Of a stretch of 64,000 nucleotides of DNA, positions 13,101-26,711 are shown in pieces. The DNA comes from Toxotes chatareus (lineage: Eukaryota; Chordata; Actinopteri; Toxotidae). The translations under genes and the position numbers were made by a program. The stretch covers positions 13,346,535-13,410,534 of the forward strand of contig CM028903.1 of assembly GCA_016801885.1 (NCBI GenBank), written 5' to 3'. The number at the start of each line of letters is the position of its first letter. The first letter of the stretch is position 1. The notes under the pieces were generated by a model. It ran no database searches, had not been told where the DNA came from, and saw only the letters and a list, made by a program, of their open reading frames with translations.

Positions 13101-15580
13101 GTGCATAAATGCTAATTCATGTTACAATATGTGCACATTTACACATATACTTAAAAATACAGTACACACACATGCTCAAACATGCAAGCATTTGCATACA
13201 CACACAAAATGAGCAGTAGTAGAGTATTATTGTTGTGCATAATGAATAGGATACACTTTGTATAGAAAATGTGTTGCCACTAAAGCTGATGTTTACCAGA
13301 CATATTTTTTTTTCTATTCTTCTTACAACTTGAGCTGTAGGTTTATCAAAGCCTTTCACATCTGCCTACTGTATGTTTAGACAGCCACAACAACAAAAAC
13401 CACAGTGTTTTGTAAAGCTTTAACCTACGTTGTCATAAAACTTCACAAGAACAAAGAAATGCACAGCATGTTGGGTTTGTCTCTCTTCCAGCTAGACAGA
13501 TTAGTTTTCAGTATCCAAGACAAAACAACAGAACAGACAAAAACATGATCAAGTATTAAGAGATCAAACCAAATTAAACAAAGACGTGACGCGCCAGGAG
13601 GACATGCAACAAATGTAAGAACAAGTCAAAATCTGTCTGTTGTTGCTTTGCTGCAGTTTCGCTTTTCTTGTATCACTGTAGAAGTTAATAATTCAAGAAC
13701 AGAGACAAGAAACTCTGAAACTGATGAATATTAGGAAGTAAGTTAGGGAACGTTGGCCCCATCCAGACAGGTCAGAAGTCAGGGTCAGTTGAGCAGAGCA
13801 GCAGTCCTGAAAGAAGCTATAAAGAATTTCTTATCTTCGTCAAACACACTACAGGAGGTTGAATTCTGAAACACTGAGTCTGAAGCCAGGTTGTTCGTCA
13901 AAACAATCTGTAAACCTCCAGGCACTCTACTGCCTTCTGATGACAGATTTTTTTTAAGCACAATAGCAGTAAATTTCTAAATATTATGCAAACTTCACAA
14001 ACAAGATGATATCTCATGACTTTTTAGTGGCTAGAAATGCATTAGTTACTTCTAGTCTGTAGTCAGTTGAGAGACTCGCTGCAATATCGTGGAGAAGGCC
14101 AACAAAGCTGAGAACGGACAAAGCCAAATTTATTAAATTTATAAAGAAATAATAATGATCACATACACATACAACACACTTTTCCTTACTGACAGACAGA
14201 CAAGCTCGCTCACACACACAAACGCACAAAGTTCCGTTCCCCAGGCACCTTAGTGGGTGAAAGTTCCTGACACATAAGCACTTTTATGACTGAACGGACC
14301 TACACAGTCAGGCCTCTGATCAGCAGCGTGGAAGAATCCCTTTACTAACAAACTCGGCCCCATCGCACACACACACACTCACAAATGCACACGCATATAC
14401 ATTCACCCAAGCACACCCTCTCTCACACACATAAATGCTTACATATACAGTATATATATATACACGCACACACACACACACACTCAGAGGTACAGTGTTA
14501 ATTGCTGAAGCTAAAATTAGCCGTAGGTGAGACTGCCAAAGAACGCTGAATGACCGATGAGACAGAATTACTGACTGAAGCAGAGAAGAGGAGCGTAAAG
14601 AGAGGGGAGAGATGGGATGAGATAGGCGGAGGAATTAAGGGAAGTTTGCAGTGAAGAGGTGGAGGAGAAGGCCAAACCTTCATCGTCATCTCCCTTGGGT
14701 GCAGGCTGTGGTGCCTTGATTATGCATTCAGCTCTCTCGCGAAAAACACACACCCCTCAGAAAATATAGCCCTGTCAGCCTACCTCAGCACAGAGCTTGA
14801 CCTTAGAAAGTGTATGTGTGTGTGTGTGTGTTTCTAAGCATATGTGAAAGAAAATATTTTCTAATGTTCAGGAAGTCACCAATAAAATGACGAGGACAGT
14901 TAATGAGTTTTGTTGTGTTGTATCAAAATTAGATTTATGATTGAGTTGATTAATCAGGATTAGATGTTCAGTGGGTGTGATTATGATGTTAATCAGTACT
15001 GATGAGCAATTGTTGTACTTGAAACACAACCTTGGAAAGCACCATCAGAGTTTATAGAACTAGTCAGTAAAGCAATAAAGCTCATAAGCGGAGTCCACGA
15101 CAGTTAATAGTTCAAATATTATTGTTTTTCATTTTCTCTTTGCAGAATTGTTTAGTGGGTTGGTACATAGATGTAGTGTGGATATCTCATTTAAAATGTA
15201 GTGTGTGTGTTTGCATGTATTTTTGTGGTGAGCTGGTAGACAGAGCATACAGACAGTACAGAGGCAGTGTAACGTCTTTCACTGTTGTTTACACACACAC
15301 TTCTAAGCATATCTGAACAAAACATGTTTTAATGCTATATTCTATGTACAGTACATACTATACACACTTTATTCTCTGCATTAACAAGTACATGTATTCC
15401 TGCAACACTTTTTAGCCCAGAGCGACAGCAGTGATGTCAGTTTGTGCAACCATTGTTCTCAAGAGCCGCTATAAATCTGGGTGTGATTCTCGGTCACCAG
15501 AGAATGATTTCCAGTGTTTTTGATGAACCCCTAAACTGTTAGGTCAGAAATTTTCCTTTGACCTACATTCTGGTCCATGT
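10131..15580. other. No gene seen: AT-rich, probable pdgfd intron 1
   Basis: CA tracts at about 13070-13085, 14360-14480 (with TATA runs near 14450-14462) and 14815-14830; poly-T near 12258-12275. No exon-like segment with paired splice sites was recognised. Open frames of 60-100 residues here have no family resemblance that I can see. Confidence 0.5.
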
Positions 15581-15584
15581 TTTC

Positions 15585-15790
15585 TTCTCAAATTTGCCGT
15601 CTATGTTCATGATCTTCAGAGAATTCATCTGAATATTTCTGTTGACCCCGTGACCTTTTGTCTAGAACCACTGTCAGACCAAATTGTCCACTTTTACAAA
15701 ATCCAATGGGTGTGAAAAGGTCAGTTGTACACTTTGCAACAAGAACAGGCACATGAACATATCCATAAGTGTTGTCCATAACAAGGCATT
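15585..15790 (-). repeat. Fragment of a teleost interspersed repeat, reverse orientation
   Basis: Contains the string TTGACCCCGTGACCTTTTGT followed by CTAGAACCACTGTCAGACC. In reverse orientation this resembles the fish repeat whose consensus, as I remember it, carries TGATCCCATGACTTTTCATC followed by TAGCGCCATCATCAGG. A second fragment of the same segment lies at 17560-17700, so the pair flank pdgfd exon 2 in the same orientation. Confidence 0.5.
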
Positions 15791-15799
15791 CTTTAAAAT

Positions 15800-16298
15800 T
15801 GGACTCACCTCTAGAGAATAATTATAAATATGAGCCAAATGACTCTTTTCTCAGTTATCCTCTACTCCAGATGTTTTCTTTTCACATTAAAAACAGTGCA
15901 AACCACAACAGAGAGAACTCTGTAGACTGACCAGCAAATTGGCCAAGCTGACATATTGGCCAATATTCTATTATAGCTGATATATCTGTAGCTGTGTATA
16001 TGGCGATCAAGCTATATAATATATAGCTAATATATATTAGCTGTGTTATTTGCTGGATTTAAAGTACCTGTTTTTGCTGAGGTGATGTCATCTTCAGACA
16101 GAAACGTCATATTTATATTTGTATCGTTTGTCTGTGAATATTTTTGAACTTCGGTCCATCTCGACAGTATGTATTTAGGCGTGCCATAATCCATAAAAGT
16201 CTGTTTGTTGTTTGTTGCATTTTCTGTGCTTGTCTGTGAACAAGCTGCTTGTTGTAATTATAACTGGACTAACTAACTGATTAGTTGTAACCACTAAC
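15800..16298. other. Intron sequence upstream of pdgfd exon 2 with AT-rich palindromes
   Basis: No coding signal. Holds a repeated TTGGCCAA motif near 15940-15965 and a cluster of AT-rich palindromes, including a perfect 18-bp one (AGCTAATATATATTAGCT, 16025-16042). The acceptor of exon 2 follows. Confidence 0.6.
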
Positions 16299-16321
16299 AG
16301 ACAGCAATCGCCTCACCACAG
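16299..16321 (+). promoter_or_regulatory. pdgfd: Tandem splice acceptors of pdgfd exon 2
   Basis: Two AG dinucleotides, at 16299-16300 and 16320-16321, are each followed by AC. Both therefore complete the same phase-1 codon and keep the frame. Use of the second acceptor drops seven codons just before DLYRKEE. Human PDGFD has a described isoform that lacks six residues immediately before DLYRR (as I recall, residues 42-47). The second site is preceded by the C-rich CCTCACCACAG. That both are used is inference. Confidence 0.6.
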
Positions 16322-16511
16322 ACTTGTACCGCAAAGAGGAAAACATCACGGTAACGCCAGTGGGTGGGGACATCCACAGCCCACGCTACCCTAACGCTTA
16401 CCCCCGCAACCTGCTGTTGTCATGGAAACTGCTGTCACCGCCAGGGAGCCGCATTCATCTGGAGTTTGACGGACACTTCGGCCTGGAGGAGGCTGAGAAT
16501 GGAGTGTGCAG
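16301..16511 (+). CDS. pdgfd: pdgfd exon 2 (start of CUB domain)
   Basis: The acceptor CCACTAACAG is at 16291-16300 and the donor AG|GTAAAA at 16512. The exon is 211 nt, entering in phase 1 and leaving in phase 2. It encodes about 70 residues: SNRLTTDLYRKEENITV, then SPRYPNAYPRNLLLSW, then FGLEEAENGVCR. The last cysteine is the first of the two cysteines of the PDGF-C/D type CUB domain. A second in-frame acceptor 21 nt downstream (AG at 16320-16321) would remove seven residues. Confidence 0.96.
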
Positions 16512-19500
16512 GTAAAACGATGAGATGCAGAGAAAGAGATAAATATAAAAATCAGATGGAGAGAGCAGTGATGAAATTCAGGAGAGAAGATTAGAGCAGA
16601 AGACTGAAAGAAGTAAGCAGGATGACATAAAGTTCCTTTTAAAAAAAAGGAGAGAAAAGACAGTACCCAAAAGGAGGAAAGAAGGATAGAGGTACAGAGC
16701 ACAAAGAGGAGGAAGCATTGATGAATTACAAGCGGCTTATAAAGGAGAAAAGTCAGAAGAAAGTAACATTGATTAAAGAACCAGAGAGCGAGAGAAAGAA
16801 TGATGGAGAGGACGGTTTGGAGTGACAAAGAGGAAAGGAAAAGTTTATTGAGTGAAACTCTCAAGTTGAAGGGACGTGCAACAGCAACAATAAAATATGT
16901 GAGAATGATTTGATAATGCATGCACATTAGCACACCAACTATGAACTGTGATTGAAAGGATGTGAGAGAAAAGAATATAAAAAAGGTGTAGGGGTGTGGA
17001 AGCACTATGAGAGAGATGAATGGTTGAAGTTTGCTTTCTTGGCAAGATGTATAAGAAGTTCGTCCTTGAGGGTTGAGGGGAGAAAATAGACTTTTTAATC
17101 CCCATATGCAATTCAGCCGTCTTTGTAAGCACTTTGCTGAAAAGACAAGGGGGAGCAGCAGGGGGAGAAGAGAGGGAGGAGAGATTTGGAAAGGTAAGAA
17201 GAGAAAAGAGCTTTGCCCGCTTTTTCAAATCTTGTTTGTCACATTGACTGTGTGTGTGTTTCTGCCTGTCTTTGATAGATGGACTCACTAATTGACTGGG
17301 CTGTTGATTGCTGGAACGTTTAGTCAAAGTTATTCATAATCTTTTCCCACAAAATTCTTGTTGTCAAGTGTTTTGGCAGGACGGCCTAGTAGTTTAAAAG
17401 AGTTGTCTCAGCACAGGATTGATGACAAGATCCCTAAACTAGTCTAGACTGTGCAAAGGAGCATCAGAAATGGCTGAACACACACTATGTCCTTTATTAC
17501 AAAGTGGGTCTTATTTGCCACACTAGTGGCATGGCTCTAAGGCGGCCTTCAGTCCGCCAAATCATCCAGACTGTTGGACATTTCATGGTTCCCAGACCAT
17601 TAATCCTAATGACCTTGATGATCCCATGACTTTTCATCTAGCGCCTTCATCAGGTACAAATTTACTTCGCCCGAAATTGTTTACATCCAGATTCTTGCAA
17701 AGCAAATCGCCATCAGCCAAAGTTATTTTTACCATAAAGACAGATAACTACCAATAACTACCATGCTTATCACTGCTTCTCTTAGATGTTCCTCTGTCAG
17801 TTAACAGGGGCAGACAAACAAACACAAACAACACAAGTTAATCCATTCATGTTTTTTTTTTCATTTTCAGTCAGTCTCACTTTTTGTATTGTCTTGATGT
17901 GTACAATTTTTTTTCATCCTTTATCTTTCTCCCCCTCTTTCCTCCTCTCCATTTCTCTCTCTCTCTCCAGGTATGACTTTGTTGAAGTGGAGGACCAATC
18001 AGAGACCAGTACTATAATTTGGGGTCGCTGGTGTGGGCAGAAAGCTCCACCTAGTCTCAACTCCAAAACCAACACGCTCAGAGTCACCTTCAAGTCTGAT
18101 GATTACTTTGTTGCAAAGCCGGGATTCAAAGTCTACTACTCACTGCTGGTGAGAGACGCACACTTACACAGACACACAAACACACACACAGCTGACGATG
18201 AATCGTTTTTTTTTGTCAAATCAGGTTCAGCCCAAGTACCACTGCAATTCTCCAGGTAAAATGTTTCTTTCACTATTTTACCTCCACTTGACAATAAAGG
18301 AGAGTGATGGTCTGATGGAGAGATAAATAGATGGGGGAGGAACAGGGAGAAGGAGGAACTAGTCACATAGTCGGTAAAATGCCAACAAGTATTAGCCAAC
18401 TGTTCTTTTCTCACACATCCACTCGACAGTGGAGGAGAGATGGAGGAATAGGGGAAGGAGGGCAAGATGGAGGGGAGGGATGAGAAAGTGTTCTCCTAAA
18501 GGCTGTCAAATGAACGGATAAGGAGATTAGCTTTGTCATTCTGTCAGGAAGAGGAAAGAAGAAAGAGAGGGACTCTGATTTGAAGATGTTCTCCCACCCT
18601 ATAATCAGAGGGGAAAGGGAAGAGAGAGCGAGCAGCGGAGAGAGAAAGAGACATTTAAAGATGTTCCCTGGCTTCCTCTTTTATGAGTACAGAGGAGAGA
18701 GAGGGGAAGAGACACAGAATCACAGACGGGGTTGAACTGGAGGCATCGCTTATTATCTGAGGGAAAAAAAAGTGGTATGAGCACAGATGGAGTAAAGGGC
18801 AAGACAGAGACTGAGAGAGAAACTGTATTTGCTGACAGTTCGTCACTTTCATACAATCATTTTAATATTATAGCTGAGATTTTTAAGGATAAGACGGTCG
18901 TTATTCTTTGTGTTTCTTATTGGCAACAAACCCCACGATAAGACCCAAGAACAGCCAGTAATGTGCTAGTCTGTACTTTTGAACTTCCCTATCTATCTAC
19001 ATGTATATCTATGTCACTCAGCCCGAAGCTTGTTGATTCCTATGGAAAATGTAAACATTAAAATAGGTTGTTTAAAAAAAAAAAAAAGTTCACTCATTTC
19101 GTCATTGTGGTGCACATTTCCAGCTGGGCATTGTAGTTCATTCAAATTGCAGTAAGTAGTGTATTTACCAGGGACTATTTTTAGCTGTGGATTAATACAC
19201 ATTTGGTATGCTAGCTAGTATTTACAGCTTCAGGGTGGCGTAAAAGGGGCTGACTCAAAAAAAACTTCAGTGCCCATGTTCACTGTGATGATGTAACATC
19301 ACCCAGTACAATGGAGTGGCTCATTGATGTGTTTCTCCACAGAGAAATACACTACTGTATTTATTTCAGACTTTGGCTACACAGACAATATGTTTTAGGC
19401 CTTATCCTAAGTAAAGGTCTGTCAAATTTTTCTTGATATAAAGTCACATTATTACACATGCATTCATGTGTAAGCAGCATTTTGATGGTGTAGCTGATTG

Positions 19501-22500
19501 AGCTGGAGGTTTTTGATTTTTCCATTTGTACATGTACGTATACATGTGAAATACTGTGCAAAGCATTTGAAGTCACACAAAAGATCAAATAACAGATAAA
19601 ATCGCTAATTCCATCACCATCGCTAATTCAGTCCAGACACCAGGATTGAAGTGGCATCTCTACTAAATGCCAGTAAAATCAAGATGACTGCAGAAATGCA
19701 GATGACCACAAAGCCCCACACCACAACAAATCCAAGTGTTCGGGGTTGCTATGGAAATATGAAAAGTGTTACACAGAAGGAAACAGAGGAATCTCAGCCA
19801 AGAACTGTAGCCTATGTCCGAGCCAAATGAGCCCCTAATTACCTGAGCCGAAAATACTGGAGAGCAGGTTCACCGTGGTACTTCACTAAATGCACCTAGT
19901 TAGTTTTCTCCACTGCGAAAAACACAAACAACTGCCTTATCTCTCTTTCTCAGACACTCCTGCTGCTTTTCTCTGTCTTCCTTCCCTCCTCACCCTTTGT
20001 GATTTCTCCTCTGGTCAAATAATCAGTCCTCTGTACATTTAAAACAGAATCCAGCTCTAGAGGCTTATCCTGTTTGATCAGTTTTTGATCTGCATTTGAG
20101 TGTGTTTGTGTCTTTCCATCTTTCACATACACACACACGCACACACACAAACACACACAGATTCCCTTCAGCTAGACTGGAGCTGTGTGTGTGGCTTAAT
20201 TTAGCAGGTCTAATTTGTTCTCTCCAGACCTGTCGAACAGATAAGAGGGAGGAGGAGAGGAAGCAGGGAGAGGAAAGGAGGAAGAGAGAGACGGTGAAAG
20301 GCAGAGCGAGAATGAGGAGAAACAGCACTGGAAGGAGAGAACAGGTGTCTGAGATGGTATCAGCATGTCAGCTAATGACTAAAACAACCTGAACTGAGAG
20401 AGGCAGAGAGAGAGACAGAGGGAGAGAGGAGAGCATTTGTGAGGTAGTGAGATATGGAGTGGACTGAGGTGGACTAGATAAAAGAAAAACCACGAGGGAA
20501 AGTAAAAGAGAGAGAAAAGACACAGAGGAGTCCACTGGAATGACACATGACCTCTGGGTTCCTAGTAATCAAACCCTCACCCACAACAAGGTCAAGCCAG
20601 GACCAAATTATATTTAGTCTCATCAGGTCTGGATAGGTTCTCATTCTGTTGCTGCATGTCTTTGGTGTATAGGTCTACTGCCTGAACAGAGAACGTCAGC
20701 ATCATGCAGCTGCAGTGTTGGTGTTCTCTGTCTTGAGATTTATTCACTCAATACGTCTTGAGTACATTTATCCAAGAGGCATTAGAGAAGGATTGAAATC
20801 AGACTGTTAAAACTACGCTGAAGGTGGTTTGAGGCGCATTCTAACTCAAAATCATGTAAATGAATCCATCTCTCCAAGATACATACGTGATCGTCACTCT
20901 TCCCAAGTGTAAGGGCAGAGATACAAACCATGAAATTTGCCTCTTACTCTAAAACCATCTTTCTCCCGATCTCATTAAACTTTACTAAAAAAGAAGTGGC
21001 TCGAAAAATTTGAACACATTCAGCCATACAGAAAGTAAAACGAGTCATTGTAGCATTTATCTCATCTGTGAAGACGAGCGAAACATTAGTCCATCAGTGC
21101 CAATTACCTATGTTTGTGTTAGGCTGGTGATTTTTAACCAATAACAAACAGCTACAGGAACATTTGTGATCTGCTCTGGGGCAAAGTGTAAACAAAAGTG
21201 TATCTGGACTCTGTTTATATACTGTGCGAGAAATGACCGGGTCAAATCATGGCGACAACTTTTCAAATCAAGTCTCACTATCTTTGGTGCGTTTTGGATC
21301 ACATCTCTTTTTGAAAATTTTATGCACACACCAAAGAAACAAAAGCTCACCATCAAGACAGACAACACTGCAGTCAAACGGAGGCCTTACTCATTATTCA
21401 TGTCACTGTTTTTCTCCCAAATCATTCGTCTTTGATCCATATCTTGTTTTTAGCAGGCACGATTCGTCATGTGCAGCGCAGCCTCACATGGAGCACTGAG
21501 TACTTTTGATTGCATAAGATAAACATTTTAAGAGCAGTTTCTTTACAAAGGCTCAAAGAAAGGCTCTATTAATCAGCCCCATTATATTTATCATGAACAG
21601 AGGCAGCTGTAAGTTTATCTTTGTAAGACTTCAGAACCTCTGGTTTTCTGTTTGTTTGTTTGGTTTTGGGCATCTTTCCTGCCAACATTGATGATGATGT
21701 CTGAGATCATACAAGTAACAGTAATATGTCTTGGGTGGGTATTCCTGTGAAGTGCTGCTAAGCCAGGTGCAGTTGAGAAAAGACTATTGATCCAGGAATA
21801 TGATCCAAGTTAGTTCCCAGAATCCCACTCAGAGTCATCTGACATGTGCTTCCCATACAGAACATGAGCCCAGATGAAAGCAAAAACACATTCACATGTA
21901 TGAGTGTGTGTGTGTGTGCTTGTATTGCTGTCTTTGTGAGGACCAATTTAAGTTTTAAACCATCTTCTTGGAATATTTCTGCACTGTGAGGACATTTTGG
22001 CCAGTCTATTTCAAAGGGCTGTTTTAAGGTAAAGACTTGGCACTTGGTAAAGTTTAGGTTAGGGTTACAATAACCGTTGGAGGTAGGCATTTAGTTGAGA
22101 TGGTTAAGGGCAGGTTAAGCAGTTAGAGACGCTTATGTGAGTAATTACGATAAGTAAATTCTCTGCTTCACTACTGTTTTAATGTCAATCACCAAGAGAC
22201 AGTATCAAAACTAATATATTTATATAAATATACTACAGATTAAGACCCGAAGAATCACAGTAAACTACAAGAAAAGCAAGTGTGTTACATGATAGGGAGC
22301 ATCTTTCTGGCTTTAGCTTAGACTCAGAGACACATGAGACAGCATAAAAGTGGCCAGTGTGATTTATCTGCTAACTCAAATGTCCTCTGGCTGTAAGCAA
22401 GATACCTGGTCATGGGGGTAAAAGTCGACAGGGAAATGCTCTTGCCTTCCTCACCCTCTACCATACACTTAATCCTCAGCTGTTCCAGTGTCCAACTGTA

Positions 22501-25500
22501 CAAAATGGAGGTTGAAAAGGGCAGCTCCCCAGTGTCCCTTCCACTAGACTGCTACTGTAAATAAGAATTTGTTTCTTCACCACCAGTGAATATGGCGACA
22601 TTTCCTGAAATATTATTTCTAGCTTCTGTAACAAATATTGCCTCATAAATCAGATGAAAAGATTATTCAAAAACAGTACAAACCACCGTAGCCGGCAGGT
22701 GAACATGGTCTGCATACTGAGAGGCTGTCAGTCTACAAGTTCTGTATGCATCTCCCTGTCTTTTTTTTTTGTTCCTGAGTGGCCCAGATGTGCTTTACAT
22801 GAGGCATTTAACCTTAAAAGGAAATGAGAGTAGGAATCTGTAAACATACGTTTACTCACACAGAGACTCACACTTACAGGAAACCCTCTGACCTCATTCC
22901 CAGCTGGTTCGGGTGTGCATTTATGTGTATGAGTACATTTATCCAGAGGCCACCTGCGAGAATCTGTTTAACTTTGTGCCCTGACAGGCTTTGATGTCAA
23001 CTCTATCACATTCACAGACACACATTTTCACACACACCAACCTAGACAAAGTAAGGGCACCACGTCTTTGACGTGTGGCTGAGACAGGTTTACTGTTCCA
23101 CATTGACCAGAGATGGTATTTAAGACTCTTCAAGGAGAGGGATTCGATAGCCAGCAAGATTTTATGTGTGAGTAAGGAGGGTGATGCAGGAGACAGTGTG
23201 TGTCTGTGTGTGTCTTTGTGTGTCTTTGTGCTGAAGAGGGAGAGAAAAAGACAAAGAATGTGTGTGCGTGTGCCAAATATGTCAGTCTGACGAGTGTTTA
23301 TCACCTAAATGTGCTTTGACCAGAGTCTGATTTCTTTCACACAGACACGCAAGCGCGCAAACAGAGACACACACAAAGGCATGCTGTGACCAGCTTCATT
23401 GGAAATTCTTTTTGGATTTTGCTGACATAATGACAGTCCATCAACTAGACAGGCAGCCACCTGAATTTCTTAGATAACCTTAGATTACAGTACATGTGAA
23501 CACTCCACCCTTGTCTGCTACAAGCTGTGTTTTCTGTCAGCTATTTGAAAAGTAAAAAGTTAGGGTAGAGGAGTGATATGTGCAGGTGTTTACCTTCGAC
23601 AGCCCGTGTCGCTGTCCCATCTGTTGATCTTCCTCAACCTTTACAAGTGTTTTTACTGTAGCTGCCAAACCTCAACCATCACTTTGTGTAACTGTGATTA
23701 AATGTAGAAATGTGTACAATATAAAATTAAAGAAAAGTATCATCTAGGTGACATTATCACTTCAGTGTAATCCACATCAGCAGCGCTTCTGAGTCATGAA
23801 ACAGATATACTTTCATTTCTACACATTTATATCCACAACAACCAAGATTTTGAAGTGTTTATGCAGCAGACGTCTATGCCACACCTAATTTTAAGCATTG
23901 CTGTGATCCTAATCTGACTTTCATTTTGTTGCCTTAATCATACCTGTGCAGTGATTTATTTGCCAGATACCAAGAAGACCACATTCACATTTTTAATGAA
24001 GTTAGCCACCATGTGCAGTTAAGTTAAAGGAGCCATACATTGGCCATAACAGGACCCCTTACATACCTACTGAGGCTCCACATATACCATAGGTATCACA
24101 GTGCCTTGACACAAAACCATCATTCCTTTAACTGCACCTAAATCATATAGTTATTTGCTCTGAGAACTATTTATGTCAGTGTTGTTGTATTTGATGGCCT
24201 CAATCAATCATTACCAAGCTTCTTTTATCACTAACTGAAAAGTGTCTTATCTTTAACTTACTAAGGTACTAAACAAACATAATGCACAAAATCATTTTTT
24301 TTCTTTCATTCAATAATCAGCTTTTCTTTTCTTCTCTTCAGTACGATTCTTCATCCATTGTCTGCTCATCAACTGATATTATTTCTGCCTTCCATCCCTG
24401 CAGTATGACTCTCCTCTACCTGCAGCCAACACCAACTGGGAAGCCGTCACTATGCCCATGTCGGTGAGTCATGCACACACACGTACACACATTATAAGTG
24501 TTAAAAATCCTAAAATTAGAATTACAAAGACATGGTTGAACCCTGTTAGAATTAAACATATTTTTTTCCAGAACTAGACCTGCTTTTTAGTCACACTTTA
24601 ACCACTGAATGGAAGAAATAAATGCAAATTTAATATTTCTGTACTATGGGAAAAGAAATGTCATGTTAAGAAAATGTCACATTCATCATCAGGATTAGAG
24701 TGTTTTATTCCAAGCTAATAATGTTTTGTTTTTCCTTAAAAAAAAAAGCTTTCAATTCCCTTCTTCAAAAATTTACCTTAATAACGTTTTTGTAGATGGA
24801 ACGTTACTGCTTTCAGCCTACCTGCCGTCCACCCCCAACGCCCCACATATAAGCGTGTTCTTAAGCCCACCAAAGAACAGTAGGAAAACTAACAATTATG
24901 ATATATGGTCCATTTGCGTAAGCCAGCGCACACCCACACAGAATATATTCATTCACGTATGACCTGTATTTATTATGCATGAAGCTTGAGATGTAACATG
25001 ACATGCTTCCTTGGACTAATGTTTTTATAAGTACATGTAATCAGCGTAATTTGTGTGTCTGTGTGAACGAGCAGCGGGGTTCAGTGACATGTGATCATAA
25101 TAATTAGCATGCGCTGGGCTGCGTGACAGTTTTTTTGCATGGATTGATAATGGTCATTTGTATGTGGGTGGGTTTTTTGTATGTATGGATATGTCATTGC
25201 CTGTGCAGATGGGATGTACATGTACAGTATGTTGGTTTGTCCACTTTATATTCAAATCTGGTGTGGGGGTTTTCCCAGTGATTTGTGGTTGTTTCACGTG
25301 AAGTCCATGTTGGTAATGTTTCACACTACTGAGCTATAAAGATAATGGTAATTTTTCAGTGCTCAGCTTCTTGCTGATAGGCCGATCTTGAGCTTTTTAA
25401 AATCGCAACTCTGAAAGGGGGATAAAATACAACCTGAATTGGATGACAATATGTAGTACTCTAATGGAGCTTTTGACTTTTCTACTTAAGTATTCAGTAG

Positions 25501-26646
25501 AGCTGTCACATCATTTATTTTACATGAGCCGGGGTCACAGTTTGGCATGGTGAATTGATACTTAAATTATTATTTTTAATTTATACTTATTAAGTCGCTG
25601 TATTTAAGTTCTGGCAATAAATGTTAACAAATGTTAAGTCTCACAGGTGCACTTCTGTTCCCATGTTCGTTTTAATCAATCTAAGTCTCCTCTGTAAGCT
25701 TCTGACAGTTTCTCATCACCCCCCTAACAACATATCGATAGAAATCATGTCCAAAAGGATACGTGCCATATGAGATTAATTACTTTAAGAAGTATGAACT
25801 TCCCTGTCTTATTTATATTTATTTTCTTTACATATCTATGTCTTAAACTGCATATTGGCATGTAGTGGGAATGTCTGTATTTGTATTTTTAAGTACTGTT
25901 GTAAAAACTATGGCACAATATATATAACTAATTTAGGAGAAACTGTCATGTTGAATTTTCACATATGCAGCATGTAATTATTTTTTAGCATTTTCAAATT
26001 TCAAGCTCAGTTTCACACCCAGGTTTGTTTATAATAGTGCTGATTTGGGGTGAAACAGTCTTTGCATGACAGCGTGCTGTAAAATATACAGGCCACAGGC
26101 TGGCTTCTTAACCAGGGTGCACTCATATTTACATGTTGTATGAGTATATAGATGGGGAGTGAATGGAGAGTATTTACAATAACGGTAAAGCTACCACTTA
26201 AGCTTAGTTAGTTTTGATCACACTCTGCAATACAGAAATATAAAATAAGTATAGAGATTTAATACAGATTTCTAGGGACAAGTATAGGAAATGACAACTC
26301 TGTGGAAGAAGACTCAGATTAAAAAAAAAAAAAAGACAGCTGTTTTACATTTCACTAAAAGGTCCATCTGAAATTTTATAGCTGGGATCTGGAAGTGTTA
26401 GATGAATCAGAATCAGAATGGCCAATGGTGGCTGTGTCTTTTATGCTCATGGGTCCTTCTTTCTTTGGGGTAGAGTGGAGGTTATCTGTGGATATCTCCC
26501 CTGAATCCTTGGATATCTTTTCAGAGCTTGGAAAGAAAAGGTGCTGACCTCCCTACCACAGTAAATGCTGCAGACAGACAGATAGAAGTGATCCTCTCTC
26601 TGTTCATAAAGCTATTGCTTCCATATTTTATACATAAACTTCATGA

Positions 26647-26711
<65 letters not shown>

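Noticed and set aside
16391..17005. 204-residue open frame on the minus strand overlapping pdgfd exon 2
   Set aside because: It is the complement of exon 2 plus the purine-rich start of intron 2. F/L/S-rich shadow of a polypurine tract.
17786..18259. 157-residue frame containing exon 3
   Set aside because: Only 17971-18148 is exon; the flanks read through the pyrimidine tract upstream and the CA tract downstream of good splice sites.
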